A stretch of DNA of 64,000 nucleotides from Flavobacteriales bacterium (lineage in GTDB: Bacteria > Bacteroidota > Bacteroidia > Flavobacteriales_D > Crocinitomicaceae), in NCBI GenBank assembly GCA_947500875.1, contig CANMUN010000002.1, positions 1 through 64,000 on the forward strand. The letters are read 5' to 3'. This document shows, piece by piece, positions 27,864 to 37,549 of the stretch. The translations under genes were made by a program, and so were the position numbers. Below the pieces are notes generated by a model, which ran no database searches, was not told where the DNA came from, and saw only the letters and a list, made by a program, of their open reading frames with translations. Numbering within the stretch: the stretch's first letter is position 1; each line of letters opens with the position of its first letter.

Positions 27864-30200
27864 ATGATGAAAAAATTACTTTTACTTTTTTGTGCAGTTT
27901 TCTTTGCTTGGAATGCGCAAGCGCAATGTGACTTTATTTATGTTACTCCCTTGGGGCTACCAACCGGCGTTGGCAGCATGAACGACCCCATGGATGTTGC
28001 AACGGCTTTTGCAACAGCACCAAGCAATAGTCATATACGGATGGCAATAGGAATTTATACCATTAACAGCCCCTTGAGCCTTAATGGACAGAACATTACG
28101 GTTGAAGGTGGTTTTATCGACAGCTTAGCCTGGACCAAAACCAGTGTTGCAGGAGCCACGACCATTTTCAGAACCAACAGCAACCCTTTAGGTCTTCCTA
28201 GTGCACCTAGAATTTCTGCTATAGAATTAGTGAGTAAAACAGGTTTTCGTTTTCAGGACCTAACCGTACAAACGGATAATGCAGCAGCATCTACCCAGGG
28301 ACAGCCTTATGGAACCACCGTTTATGGAATGTATCTGGATAGCTGCAGCGGTTATCATTTAGTGAGATGTCAAGTTCTTGCAGGTAATGCAAGTGCAGGT
28401 TTCAATGGCTCTGTTGGTTTGAACGGGGTTAACGGCAGTAACGGAGCACAAGGAGGACCCGGTAGTTGCGATGGTGGTACATGTACCTTCAGCAGCGGTA
28501 ACGCTGGCGGAAATGGGGGAGTTGGAGGCCAAGGCGGCGGTGGGGTAGCTGGCGGTGCCGGAGGGCCTCAACAGAATAACGCCACGAATCCGGGTTCTGC
28601 AGGAACCGCAGGAACAGGGAGAAATGGTGGCGCTGGTGGTGGCGGTGGAGCCGGTGGGGATGAGTGCACTTCCAATAACGGAGGTAACGGTGGAGCAGGA
28701 GGAGCATCGGCATGTTCGAATGGTGGAGCAGGAGGAAATAAAGGAAATGACGGAGACCCAGGAGGAAATGGCACCAATGGAGCTAATGGAACAGCGGGAT
28801 CTGCCGGAGCCATAGGCAGCAACGGTCCTGCGGGAACGAACGCAGCAGGATTTTGGCAACCAGGAGCTCAAGCACCAAATGGAGCCGACGGTTGTGGAGG
28901 TTCTGGCGGCGGCGGTGGTGGCGGTGGCGGAAGGCAAACGTGTAATTTATGTGATAATGGACCTGGAAACGGTGGTGCCGGTGGAGGAGGTGGCGGCCAA
29001 GGGGGCCAAGGAGGAACTGGTGGTTACGGTGGCGGCAGCTCCTTTGGAATTTATATTAACGTGAATGGACAAGGTGGAAACATGGTAGATTGTTTCATCC
29101 AGTCTGGCATATCTGGTGCAGGTGGTGTTGGAGGTAATGGTGGTACAGGAGGAAATGGCGGTACAGGTGGGGCGATTCAAGCATCGTGCACAAGTGAAAT
29201 TGGTGACGGTGCACCTGGAGGTACTGGAGGCGCAGGGGGTGTTGGCGGAAAAGGAGGCAATGGATCCAACGGAATAACCCAGGCGGTTTATGTAGTGGCT
29301 GGAGACACTTTACTAACCCAAATAGACACCTTTAATTTACAAGCACAGCCTGAAATTCATATCAGTTATGCAACGTGCAGCAATGCTTCAATGCAAGCTC
29401 AGGCCATGAATGCAAATACCGTTTCTTGGTCGTTTAACACGCCAGCCAATGCGATTTCGGCGAACACGAATCCTGCTTCTTTTTCCAGTGGAAACGTAGG
29501 CTACACAACGGTTCAAGCGCAAGTAAACGGTGGAGGAAATGAGCTCTACACCGATTTTATTTATATCAGTTGTTCAGGGGAAACCATCAACCAAAACCAG
29601 TCCATTTGCCAAGGAGAACAGGTGTTATTCAACGGAACCTACCTTACCCAATCAGGCACTTATTCTGACACTCTCACCAATGCGCAAGGATGTGATAGCG
29701 TTGTGCTTATGGTCTTAACGGTAAATCAAGTCAACAACACGGTTTCCATTAGCCCAAGCAACGGACAGCAATTGGTTTCAAGCAATACTGGGTTGATGTA
29801 TCAATGGATCAATTGTGCTACAGGAGCCAATCTTCCCGGGGCTAATGGTTCTTCCTTATTGGCAACACAAAACGGAACCTATGCCGTGATAAGCACGGAC
29901 GCTAACGGTTGTTCGGACACCTCGAATTGCATTACGATCAACTACATTGGAATTGACGAACTTGCTTCCCAAGCGTTCAGCCTAACACCTAACCCAGTGG
30001 TTGATGCAATGACCGTTTCCTTTAATGAGGCGTTTACGGGAAACATTAGCATTACCGACCTAGCTGGTAAAATGGTGTACTGCGCTAACTTATCCAATCA
30101 AAAAGATTGGGTTATTCCGATGAATGTTCCTCAAGGGATTTATTTTGTTAACGCCGAAAATAAGGCGCTTACGAAAACGGTCCGCGTGGTTAAATTATAA
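27864..30200 (+). CDS. Glycine-rich T9SS-exported surface protein
   Basis: 778 residues. A signal peptide (to about 21, ending NAQAQ) is followed by a region with parallel beta-helix features (about 25-190). About residues 175-470 are dominated by Gly-Gly-X, Asn-Gly and Ala-Gly motifs, like collagen-like or PE_PGRS low-complexity regions. A repeat of the form CQGEQVLFNGTYL...GCDSVV common in Bacteroidetes surface proteins follows, and then a type A T9SS sorting domain (LTPNPVVDAM to VVKL). It is probably an adhesin or matrix protein. The Gly tract makes the + strand strongly G-rich and creates long false antisense frames. The hairpin terminator at 30222-30247 ends it. Confidence 0.8.
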   Translation: MMKKLLLLFCAVFFAWNAQAQCDFIYVTPLGLPTGVGSMNDPMDVATAFATAPSNSHIRMAIGIYTINSPLSLNGQNITVEGGFIDSLAWTKTSVAGATTIFRTNSNPLGLPSAPRISAIELVSKTGFRFQDLTVQTDNAAASTQGQPYGTTVYGMYLDSCSGYHLVRCQVLAGNASAGFNGSVGLNGVNGSNGAQGGPGSCDGGTCTFSSGNAGGNGGVGGQGGGGVAGGAGGPQQNNATNPGSAGTAGTGRNGGAGGGGGAGGDECTSNNGGNGGAGGASACSNGGAGGNKGNDGDPGGNGTNGANGTAGSAGAIGSNGPAGTNAAGFWQPGAQAPNGADGCGGSGGGGGGGGGRQTCNLCDNGPGNGGAGGGGGGQGGQGGTGGYGGGSSFGIYINVNGQGGNMVDCFIQSGISGAGGVGGNGGTGGNGGTGGAIQASCTSEIGDGAPGGTGGAGGVGGKGGNGSNGITQAVYVVAGDTLLTQIDTFNLQAQPEIHISYATCSNASMQAQAMNANTVSWSFNTPANAISANTNPASFSSGNVGYTTVQAQVNGGGNELYTDFIYISCSGETINQNQSICQGEQVLFNGTYLTQSGTYSDTLTNAQGCDSVVLMVLTVNQVNNTVSISPSNGQQLVSSNTGLMYQWINCATGANLPGANGSSLLATQNGTYAVISTDANGCSDTSNCITINYIGIDELASQAFSLTPNPVVDAMTVSFNEAFTGNISITDLAGKMVYCANLSNQKDWVIPMNVPQGIYFVNAENKALTKTVRVVKL

Positions 30201-30221
30201 GGTACTCATACTCTTATATTG

Positions 30222-30247
30222 AAAAGCGCCCGTCAAGGGCGTTTTTT
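30222..30247. terminator. Bidirectional hairpin terminator
   Basis: CGCCC, loop GTCAA, GGGCG (30227-30241), flanked by AAAA on the left and TTTTTT on the right, so it can work for the + glycine-rich gene and the - AIM24-family gene, which converge here. Confidence 0.85.
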
Positions 30248-30248
30248 A

Positions 30249-31040
30249 TTAACGGCCATCCCCGTCTAGGAAGTTGCCAAGTCCGCCCAATATGCTTCCC
30301 TCTTCTTTTCTTGGGCCTGTTCCATAGGCTAGAATACGCGATGCAAGGCGCGACACGGGCAAACTTTGTAACCAAACCTCTCCTGGCCCAGTGAGTGTCG
30401 CAAAGAACAAGCCTTCACCTCCAAAAAGTGTGTTTTTTATTCCTCCTACAAATTGGATGTCATAGTCGATGGTTTGCGTGTAGGCTACAATACATCCGGT
30501 ATCAATTCTAAGGGTTTCTCCGGGTTTTAGCGCGCGTTTCATGACGTATCCGCCGGCATGGCAAAAAGCTAAGCCATCGCCTTCCAGTTTCTGCATAATA
30601 AATCCTTCTCCTCCAAAAAGTCCGGTGCCCAATTTGCGTTGAAATTCTATACCCACAGAAACCCCTTTGGCCGCAGCAAGGAAGGAATCTTTTTGACAGA
30701 TTATTTTTCCTCCATACTGTTGCAAGTCGATGGGAATTATTTTTCCAGGATAAGGGGAGGCGAAAGCAACTTTGGCTTTGCCCATTCCGGTATGTGTAAA
30801 GGCCGTCATGAACAGGCTTTCACCCGTTAATAAGCGCTTACCCGCACCCCAAAGTTTGTTCATGAATCCGCTTTGTTGTTGTGATCCATCCCCAAAAATC
30901 GTTTCCATTTGAATTCCTGGATCCATGTACATAAAGGACCCGGATTCCGCAATGGCCGTTTCTTGGGGGTCTAATTCAATCTCCACCATTTGCATTTCTT
31001 CGCCGTGGATGTAATAATCGATTTCGTGGTTGTTGCGCAT
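30249..31040 (-). CDS. TIGR00266/AIM24 family protein
   Basis: 263 residues of the TIGR00266 (AIM24-like) family, a double beta-barrel fold with many Gly turns. Typical stretches are [41 protein letters not shown] and [16 protein letters not shown]. The biochemical role is unknown; the yeast relative AIM24 acts in mitochondrial inner membrane organisation. There is no signal peptide. It starts 77 bases downstream of pth on the same strand. Confidence 0.9.
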   Translation of the reverse strand: MRNNHEIDYYIHGEEMQMVEIELDPQETAIAESGSFMYMDPGIQMETIFGDGSQQQSGFMNKLWGAGKRLLTGESLFMTAFTHTGMGKAKVAFASPYPGKIIPIDLQQYGGKIICQKDSFLAAAKGVSVGIEFQRKLGTGLFGGEGFIMQKLEGDGLAFCHAGGYVMKRALKPGETLRIDTGCIVAYTQTIDYDIQFVGGIKNTLFGGEGLFFATLTGPGEVWLQSLPVSRLASRILAYGTGPRKEEGSILGGLGNFLDGDGR

Positions 31041-31117
31041 GTAGTTGTATTTACGTCACGAATTTAATAAAGCCTATGGGGATTGGTGTTGAGCCTTCGT
31101 TAATTTTTGCTAAGGAA

Positions 31118-31681
31118 TTATTTTCCGTTGAACTGGCTCATAGCCAACTGTAGCCCTATCGCACAAAATGCTTCGCAGGCTTCTACAGCAAGTGTTACTT
31201 GTTCATTCAAGGTTAATTGTTCTTCTTCGGACCACTTACCTAATACATAATCCGATTGTCTACCCTTAGCAAAGTCGCTTCCGATTCCAAATCTCAGCCG
31301 GGCATATTCGTTGGATTGAAGCGTAAATTGGATGTCTTTAAGGCCGTTGTGTCCGCCATCTGAGCCGCTTCCTTTCAGTCGAATCTTTCCGAAGGGCAGG
31401 GCAAGGTCGTCGGTTACGACCAACAGGTTTTCTTTAGAAACACCCTCTTTTTGCAGCCAATAATTTACGGCTTTACCCGATAAATTCATGTAGGTTGTGG
31501 GCTTGATGAGCACGAAGGTTTTACCTTTAATTTTAATGGTGGTCCTGTGGCCGCCGCGGTCCAAAATAAAAACACCTCCGTGTTTTTTGGCCAACACATC
31601 CACCACGTTGAATCCAATGTTGTGGCGCGTATTATCGTATTCCATTCCCGGATTTCCGAGACCTACTACCAAGAATTTCAT
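31118..31681 (-). CDS. pth: Peptidyl-tRNA hydrolase
   Basis: 187 residues. The N-terminal block VGLGNPGMEYDNTRHNIGF carries the catalytic His near residue 20; further blocks are VTDDLALPFG and SDGGHNGLKDI. It frees tRNA from peptidyl-tRNA that drops off the ribosome. It stands 33 bases downstream of the T9SS type B protein gene in the same direction and may share its transcript. Confidence 0.96.
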   Translation of the reverse strand: MKFLVVGLGNPGMEYDNTRHNIGFNVVDVLAKKHGGVFILDRGGHRTTIKIKGKTFVLIKPTTYMNLSGKAVNYWLQKEGVSKENLLVVTDDLALPFGKIRLKGSGSDGGHNGLKDIQFTLQSNEYARLRFGIGSDFAKGRQSDYVLGKWSEEEQLTLNEQVTLAVEACEAFCAIGLQLAMSQFNGK

Positions 31682-31714
31682 GCGCCAAAATTACGAAAAG
31701 TAGCGAGCTGTAAA

Positions 31715-34141
31715 TTAGCGGGCAAGGTGAAAGAATCCGCTATACGTTTGATTTTTCTCCGTCAAGGTCAACACAAAGAAATAAACACCATCGGAAAGGT
31801 CCCCACCGTTCCACGTATTCGCATATCCTACTTGCTCAAATACCACGTTGCCCCATCGGTTTAAAATTTTCAAGTGATTAGCAGGATAAAAGTCCAAATA
31901 TTCAAAGGCGAGCAAGTCGTTTACTTGGTCGTTGTTGGGCGTAATAATGTTGGGAATGGACACCTCTGCTGGAACGACCATCAAAGGACCGCAAAGGGTA
32001 TCAACGCAACCCATTACATCTTCTACCGCCAAACACAAAACGTTGGAGGAGGGCGCATTGAAGGTGTTGTTCCAGGAATTATTCATCGAAACCATTGAGC
32101 CGTTAAGTATCCAAGACCATTGATTAATGGTAGAGGCGGGTGAAACGCTTTGATCTTGAAAGGAGGTTGGGATTCCAACGAGCACTGGAGTTGGAGTTAC
32201 TGAATAATTGGCTTGTGGATTGCTGTGAACCGTAACCGAAAAAGTTGTGGTATCTGAGGTACAACCATCGCCTTCTGCATAAGCACTGAACGTTACCGTA
32301 TTGGGGGCACCGGCATTGACTTCGTTGAAGTTAAAATTTCCTTGCCCGTTCGTATTATTGCCAAAATAATAGGCAGTTCCATTGCTGAAACACGAACTTA
32401 ATTCGATGAGGTTGTTGGTCCCAGAACAAACCACAGAATCATAGGTCAGTTCAATATTGGTTGCGGGCTTAATGGGAACGGTTTCAAAAGGGATTCCTGC
32501 AATCACGGCTCCACAAGCGTCTGTAATTACCGGAGGAGGAATATTTAACAGCGTGTAGGAGGAATCGCAATAAATAGGACAATTAGGAATATTCAGGGTG
32601 AATAAATGGTTGGTTGAACCCGCACCGCACCCGGTGTTGGTTCCGGTAACCACGGTATCGTTGGTCCAGGGATGGGTAAACGTGTAGGGAGCAACGCCGT
32701 AGCGAGCATATGCTCTAACATCTACAGAACACACATTGGAACATTGAGGAGTTTGGGTGGCATACCAAACAGATCCATACGACTCGGGAGTTCTGCCGTA
32801 CACCACGACTTGAAAAGGCCAAAGCGTCGTGAAAGGGTCGTAGCGAATGTACGTTGTATTGCAGCCGGCTCCATAGGTGTAACGGCTTAAATGGAAACGC
32901 ACATAGAAGTTGGTGGCAGTACAGGCTTCTGGAATACAACACACCAAAGGCGACATCATGTTAAAGCTATCTAAGTAGGCAGTACCCGCAGACTGCGCAT
33001 TCGCCCCTGTGATGGTAAAGGTTTGGGAGTTTCCACAAATCGTGCTGAAGTACATAACTCCTTGGTTCATGGTGGCACCGGCCCAAGGGTCAGCGTAAAA
33101 ACTGGAACTAACATAAACTCCCGTTGGGGTAATGCCAGCAGGAATTGTTGCTTGCAAGCTATCGACATTATAGGTCGGCGTTAAACACGAATTCATATAG
33201 CCCCCAGCCCAAGTAGCGGTAGGCCCACCTACCAATGGGTCGATGGTAATGGGGTAAACGCGTTCGGTAGCATTGAACCATGAGGCGGCAATACCGATGG
33301 TTAAACGGTACTCATTGCTTTCGCCCATTTGCTGGAAACTCATGGATCCTTGCTGATAGTTCATGGAGGCGTCGTAGGCAAATGGAGCGAATATTTTTCC
33401 ACAGGGTTTTTGGGTTGCACGGTCTACGACGATAATGTCCGCACCATAAGCGAGACCATCGATGAACAAGGCTCCTCGAGAACCCCGCACGTTAATTTCT
33501 CCCATTTCATAGGCTTTCAAAGACTCGTACTGAAGTTCATAACCCTCGGGAAGGACTACGGTTTCCTCTACGGTAAAATACTGGGGGTCGTTTAAGGTAA
33601 CTGGTGCGTTGACCAGCACATTGCTTTTCACCCGGTCTTCCGAGAAGATGAGCTGTTGGGTATAGTTTCCTTGACGGATTTCACAACCCGTACCCCTTAC
33701 ATCAGCGTTCCCGAGCGACACTTTGGGCATGGGGATGCCGTTATACTGCCGGTTTTTACCCAAGAGCAACGTTGAGCCGTTATCGTCCAAGCTGATGGTG
33801 TAGGTTCCGTCGTTGTTAAGGTGCGTAGGGTAAGCTTGTTGTTGGGCCGACCATCCGTTCAGAGATGGATTCAAGCCTGATTTAATTGGTTGCAATTTCC
33901 CGTTTTTATCCAAATAATGAATGGGTTTTTTGCTGAACACACCTTTAGTGTTGCCTTTTTCATCTTTGAAATGGCTGGAATAAAGGGTTCGTTGGATCGT
34001 TAATTCCGTCCACACACGCCCTTGTTCTTCCATCATCAAAGAGCTGTCGTTTCCTTTAACTAACGGCGCTGATTCTATGTAACGCTGCGCTGTGACCAAA
34101 TTAAACGCAGAAAAAATGAAGAGTAGTAGTAGTTTTTTCAT
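31715..34141 (-). CDS. T9SS type B sorting-domain protein (gliding-motility-type CTD)
   Basis: 808 residues with a signal peptide (MKKLLLLFIFSAFNLVTAQ). The N-terminal 280 residues are beta-rich and contain no motif I recognise. The middle is rich in Cys, Thr and Asn (about 310-560), followed by a PKD-like domain (about 640-710). The end is the type B sorting domain typical of large Flavobacterial surface proteins (IPNIITPNNDQVND... LKILNRWGNVVFE ... GVYFFVL). It is expected to be exported and possibly attached to the surface. Its ATG overlaps the stop of the DUF2231-like gene by 4 bases. Confidence 0.82.
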   Translation of the reverse strand: MKKLLLLFIFSAFNLVTAQRYIESAPLVKGNDSSLMMEEQGRVWTELTIQRTLYSSHFKDEKGNTKGVFSKKPIHYLDKNGKLQPIKSGLNPSLNGWSAQQQAYPTHLNNDGTYTISLDDNGSTLLLGKNRQYNGIPMPKVSLGNADVRGTGCEIRQGNYTQQLIFSEDRVKSNVLVNAPVTLNDPQYFTVEETVVLPEGYELQYESLKAYEMGEINVRGSRGALFIDGLAYGADIIVVDRATQKPCGKIFAPFAYDASMNYQQGSMSFQQMGESNEYRLTIGIAASWFNATERVYPITIDPLVGGPTATWAGGYMNSCLTPTYNVDSLQATIPAGITPTGVYVSSSFYADPWAGATMNQGVMYFSTICGNSQTFTITGANAQSAGTAYLDSFNMMSPLVCCIPEACTATNFYVRFHLSRYTYGAGCNTTYIRYDPFTTLWPFQVVVYGRTPESYGSVWYATQTPQCSNVCSVDVRAYARYGVAPYTFTHPWTNDTVVTGTNTGCGAGSTNHLFTLNIPNCPIYCDSSYTLLNIPPPVITDACGAVIAGIPFETVPIKPATNIELTYDSVVCSGTNNLIELSSCFSNGTAYYFGNNTNGQGNFNFNEVNAGAPNTVTFSAYAEGDGCTSDTTTFSVTVHSNPQANYSVTPTPVLVGIPTSFQDQSVSPASTINQWSWILNGSMVSMNNSWNNTFNAPSSNVLCLAVEDVMGCVDTLCGPLMVVPAEVSIPNIITPNNDQVNDLLAFEYLDFYPANHLKILNRWGNVVFEQVGYANTWNGGDLSDGVYFFVLTLTEKNQTYSGFFHLAR

Positions 34142-34575
34142 GCATTCGATGATTCAAGGTGAATTATTTTTCCTCCGCTTTTCCCTACTTCATAACCAAA
34201 ATAACACGCTGCTAGGCTAAGCGCTAAGATGCCCCACAACATAAATTTTTTCCAAGAGTAACTCATCCAAGACGCCCAAATAGCCAGGACAGAAATCGCT
34301 CCTAAGGCGGCATTAACCCAGAGCAAAAGCTCGGCTTTTTCCTCGTGTTCGTGAATTACATGATGGCTTATTTTGGGGTATAATTGTTCAACCGCCTCCT
34401 CAGCACCTTCTCCGCTGTTGAGCGCCAAAAAAGTACTAATAGCGGTAAGAATAAAAAAGAAATAGCCGGTGCGCTTGACCAATTCGGAAGAATAGATCAT
34501 TCCGATGAGAATAAGGATAATTCCCGCTATGGGAAAAATGATGGGAAAATGGTTTACGAGGTTGTGAAACTGCAT
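34138..34575 (-). CDS. DUF2231-like four-helix membrane protein
   Basis: 145 residues with four membrane segments. The N-terminal FHNLVNHFPIIFPIAGIILI, with His before a Pro, and the central charged loop HHVIHEHEEKAE are the pattern of DUF2231-type proteins, in which His residues may bind heme or metal. Function is not established. It is the first gene of a unit with the T9SS type B protein. A -7-like box TATTTTCG lies on the reverse strand at 34600-34607. Confidence 0.65.
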   Translation of the reverse strand: MQFHNLVNHFPIIFPIAGIILILIGMIYSSELVKRTGYFFFILTAISTFLALNSGEGAEEAVEQLYPKISHHVIHEHEEKAELLLWVNAALGAISVLAIWASWMSYSWKKFMLWGILALSLAACYFGYEVGKSGGKIIHLESSNA

Positions 34576-34655
34576 TAAATTAATTTGAAGAGCAAGTTAC
34601 GAAAATAATTAAAAAAACCCGACTTTTCCATAGGCCTCTTTTCACCTCAAAACCC

Positions 34656-34663
34656 TATTTTTG
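34656..34663 (+). promoter_or_regulatory. -7 box TATTTTTG before asnS
   Basis: Exact TAnnTTTG match, 8 bases before the ATG at 34672. No TTG at a normal distance. Confidence 0.5.
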
Positions 34664-34671
34664 TAACCATT

Positions 34672-36114
34672 ATGGGTGTTTCAATAAAAGAATTACTGCT
34701 TCAAAGCACACAAGTGGTTGGTTCTACCATAACCGTACAAGGTTGGGTTAGGGCCTTTCGAAGCAATCGTTTTCTACAAATCAATGATGGATCAACCTTG
34801 GGTACACTCCAGGCCGTTATTGATTTTAATGCTTTTCCAGAGGAGGAATTGCGCAAACTAACTACAGCAGCGGCCGTTAAACTAAGCGGCGAGGTGGTGG
34901 AGTCTATTGGCTCCGGCCAGTCGATTGAATTGTTGGTAAAACATTTTGAGGTCTTAGGTCTGGCGGCAGCGGATGATGTACAGAGAACCGTTATGCAGCC
35001 CAAGCGCCACAGTTTAGACTTTTTAAGAGAACAAGCACATTTTCGTTTTCGGACCAATACGTTTGGAGCGGTATTTAGAATTCGCCACTCGGTTTCCTAC
35101 GCAATCCACCATTATTTTCATTCCCACGGATTTTACTACCTGAACACCCCAATAGTTACAGGATCCGATGCAGAAGGTGCGGGAGAAATGTTTCGTGTAA
35201 CCACGCTCGACGCCCAAAACCCACCACTCACCGAGGAAGGAAAGGTGGATTTTAGCCAAGACTTTTTTGGTAAACCGGTGAATTTAACCGTGTCGGGTCA
35301 ATTGGAGGCAGAACTTGCAGCCTTAGCCCTTGGCAAAGTTTACACCTTTGGCCCCACTTTTAGAGCCGAAAACTCCAATACTTCGAGACACCTCGCTGAG
35401 TTTTGGATGATCGAGCCCGAAGTTGCGTTCAATGACCTTCAAGCGAACATGGATTTGACCGAGGACTTCCTGAAGTACATCTGCCGTTTTGTGTTGGAAA
35501 ACTGCCAAGAGGACCTGCAGTTTTTGAACGATCGCGATCAGCAAGAACAAGCCCAAAAGCCTCAGCACGAGCGCAATGAGTTGTCGTTGATAGAGCGCAT
35601 CCAATTCGTGGTGGAAAATCCCTTCAAGCGATTGAGTTATACCGAGGCCATCGATGTATTGAAGAATTCCAACCATTACAAAAAGAAAAAATTTCAGTAC
35701 GATGTCGCTTGGGGAATCGATTTGCAAAGCGAGCACGAACGGTATTTGGTGGAAAAGGAATTTAAATGCCCGGTAATCCTGACCGATTATCCCGCCGAGA
35801 TAAAAGCATTTTACATGCGTTCCAACGACGACGGAAAAACGGTTGCGGCTATGGACGTGTTGTTCCCCGGAATTGGCGAAATTGTAGGGGGATCGCAACG
35901 GGAAGAACGGCTGGAGGTCTTGCAACAGAAATGTGCGGCGTTTGGAATTCCTGAAGAGGAATTGTGGTGGTATATGGATACGCGACGCATTGGAACGGTG
36001 CCACATGCAGGATTTGGATTGGGCTTGGAGCGCATGATCATGTTCGTCACAGGAATGACCAATATCCGAGATGTGATACCTTTCCCAAGAACCCCCTTGA
36101 ACGCCTCGTTTTAA
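34672..36114 (+). CDS. asnS: Asparagine-tRNA ligase
   Basis: 480 residues of a class II aminoacyl-tRNA synthetase. An N-terminal OB-fold anticodon-binding domain (VQGWVRAFRS...) is followed by motif 2 (TFRAENSNTSRHLAEFWMIEPE) and motif 3 (GLGLERMIMFVTGM). The Asn specificity is shown by the overall similarity and by FGKPVNLTVSGQLEAE. It charges tRNA-Asn. Its stop codon TAA shares a base with the rpoN ATG (TAATG), so translation of the two is coupled. Confidence 0.96.
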   Translation: MGVSIKELLLQSTQVVGSTITVQGWVRAFRSNRFLQINDGSTLGTLQAVIDFNAFPEEELRKLTTAAAVKLSGEVVESIGSGQSIELLVKHFEVLGLAAADDVQRTVMQPKRHSLDFLREQAHFRFRTNTFGAVFRIRHSVSYAIHHYFHSHGFYYLNTPIVTGSDAEGAGEMFRVTTLDAQNPPLTEEGKVDFSQDFFGKPVNLTVSGQLEAELAALALGKVYTFGPTFRAENSNTSRHLAEFWMIEPEVAFNDLQANMDLTEDFLKYICRFVLENCQEDLQFLNDRDQQEQAQKPQHERNELSLIERIQFVVENPFKRLSYTEAIDVLKNSNHYKKKKFQYDVAWGIDLQSEHERYLVEKEFKCPVILTDYPAEIKAFYMRSNDDGKTVAAMDVLFPGIGEIVGGSQREERLEVLQQKCAAFGIPEEELWWYMDTRRIGTVPHAGFGLGLERMIMFVTGMTNIRDVIPFPRTPLNASF

Positions 36115-37547
36115 TGGCACTCAAGCAACAATTCACCCAACGCCAGGACCTGCGCTTGTCGCCGCAGCAAATTCAATTAATGAAATTGCTGCAAATACCT
36201 GCTGCGGAATTGGACCAGCGCATCCAGCAGGAAATAGAGGAAAATCCCGCGTTAGAACAAGGGGATGACGAGAATCTTGAGCCACTGGAGGATCCAGCAG
36301 CCAACAGCGATGAAGAGGATTTTGATTTCTCGGAGTATTTTGATGAAGACTCATCGGATTACAAAACCCAAGTCAGCAACCATTCTAAGGACGAAGAGGA
36401 GCGGAGTGTGCCTATTTCAGGAGAAAATTCTTTTCAGGACCGCTTGATGGAACAGTTGCAATGGAACGATCTTAGCGAAGAAGAACTTGTTATTGCGGAG
36501 GTGATTGTTGGAAATCTGGATGAGTCGGGATATTTAAACCGTTCCCTTGATGCCCTAGTGGACGACTTAGCCTTCCATTACAACACCAGAGTTGCCGAAC
36601 AAGAGGTGTTGGGGGTTTTGTATCAAATTCAAGAACTGGATCCCGCAGGGGTAGGAGCACGGACCTTGCAGGAGTGCCTAATGCTTCAAGCTCGGCGAAG
36701 AAACGATGGTAGCCGGCTGAAATCCTTGGTTTTGAAGGCCTTGAAAGATTGTTTTGAAGCGTTTACTAAAAAGCACTACGATAAAATGGCGCTGAAGCTC
36801 AAAATCGAGGAAGAGGAGTTAAAAGAGGTGGTGAATGAAATTTTGAAGTTAAACCCCAAACCAGGAGGTTCGGTTAAAGGCAATGATAAAGCTGTACAAC
36901 AGGTTATTCCGGACTTCATCCTGAATGAAGTTGACGGGGTTTTTGACTTGTCGCTGAATGCGCGCAATACCCCCGATTTGAAAATCAGCCGGGAATACCA
37001 AACCTTAATGCGGGCATTCGCCGAGGGAGCCAAAACCTCTAAAAGCGATAAGCAAGCATTAACTTTTGTAAAACACAAGGTGGACTCTGCCAAAGGATTC
37101 ATCGATGCGATCAAGCAGCGCCACGAAACCCTGTACCTCACCATGAGTGCCATTTTGGAACATCAACAAGCATTTTTCCTAACGGGCGATAACACCAAGT
37201 TGAGGCCGATGATTTTAAAGGATATCGCGGACCGAGTTCAAATGGATATTTCCACGATTTCGCGGGTAGCGAACAGTAAATACGTTGAGACGAACCACGG
37301 GATTTACCTTTTGAAGAATTTGTTTTCAGAGGCGATGACCACGGATTCAGGTGAAGAAGTTTCTTCTCGAGAGGTGAAGCAAATTTTACTCGAAGCCATT
37401 GAGAAAGAGGACAAAAAAGCGCCGATTCCCGATGAGAAGTTGATGGTGATTCTGAACGAAAAAGGGTATAATATTGCTCGCAGAACCGTTGCTAAATACC
37501 GAGAACAGCTCAATATTCCCGTAGCTCGTCTGCGTAAAGAACTATAA
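36114..37547 (+). CDS. rpoN: RNA polymerase sigma-54 factor RpoN
   Basis: 477 residues starting at the ATG that overlaps the asnS stop; a frame open further upstream at 35964 is only asnS read in another frame. The Gln-rich N-terminal activator-interacting region has LSPQQIQLMKLLQIP. An acidic region (about 45-110), a core-binding domain and a helix-turn-helix follow, and the RpoN box ARRTVAKYRE is at 455-464. It directs polymerase to -24/-12 promoters and needs AAA+ activators; none is in this window. Confidence 0.96.
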   Translation: MALKQQFTQRQDLRLSPQQIQLMKLLQIPAAELDQRIQQEIEENPALEQGDDENLEPLEDPAANSDEEDFDFSEYFDEDSSDYKTQVSNHSKDEEERSVPISGENSFQDRLMEQLQWNDLSEEELVIAEVIVGNLDESGYLNRSLDALVDDLAFHYNTRVAEQEVLGVLYQIQELDPAGVGARTLQECLMLQARRRNDGSRLKSLVLKALKDCFEAFTKKHYDKMALKLKIEEEELKEVVNEILKLNPKPGGSVKGNDKAVQQVIPDFILNEVDGVFDLSLNARNTPDLKISREYQTLMRAFAEGAKTSKSDKQALTFVKHKVDSAKGFIDAIKQRHETLYLTMSAILEHQQAFFLTGDNTKLRPMILKDIADRVQMDISTISRVANSKYVETNHGIYLLKNLFSEAMTTDSGEEVSSREVKQILLEAIEKEDKKAPIPDEKLMVILNEKGYNIARRTVAKYREQLNIPVARLRKEL

Positions 37548-37549
37548 CC

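Noticed and set aside
28359-28937. Long reading frames on the reverse and other frames of the glycine-rich gene (up to 192 codons, rich in Ser, Thr, Pro)
   Set aside because: They are mirror products of repeated Gly codons in the + strand gene; their composition is low-complexity and they have no signal peptide or domain.
35323-36120. A 265-codon open frame antisense to asnS
   Set aside because: asnS is fully conserved in sense. The antisense frame has no recognisable domain or promoter and fits the codon bias of the sense gene.
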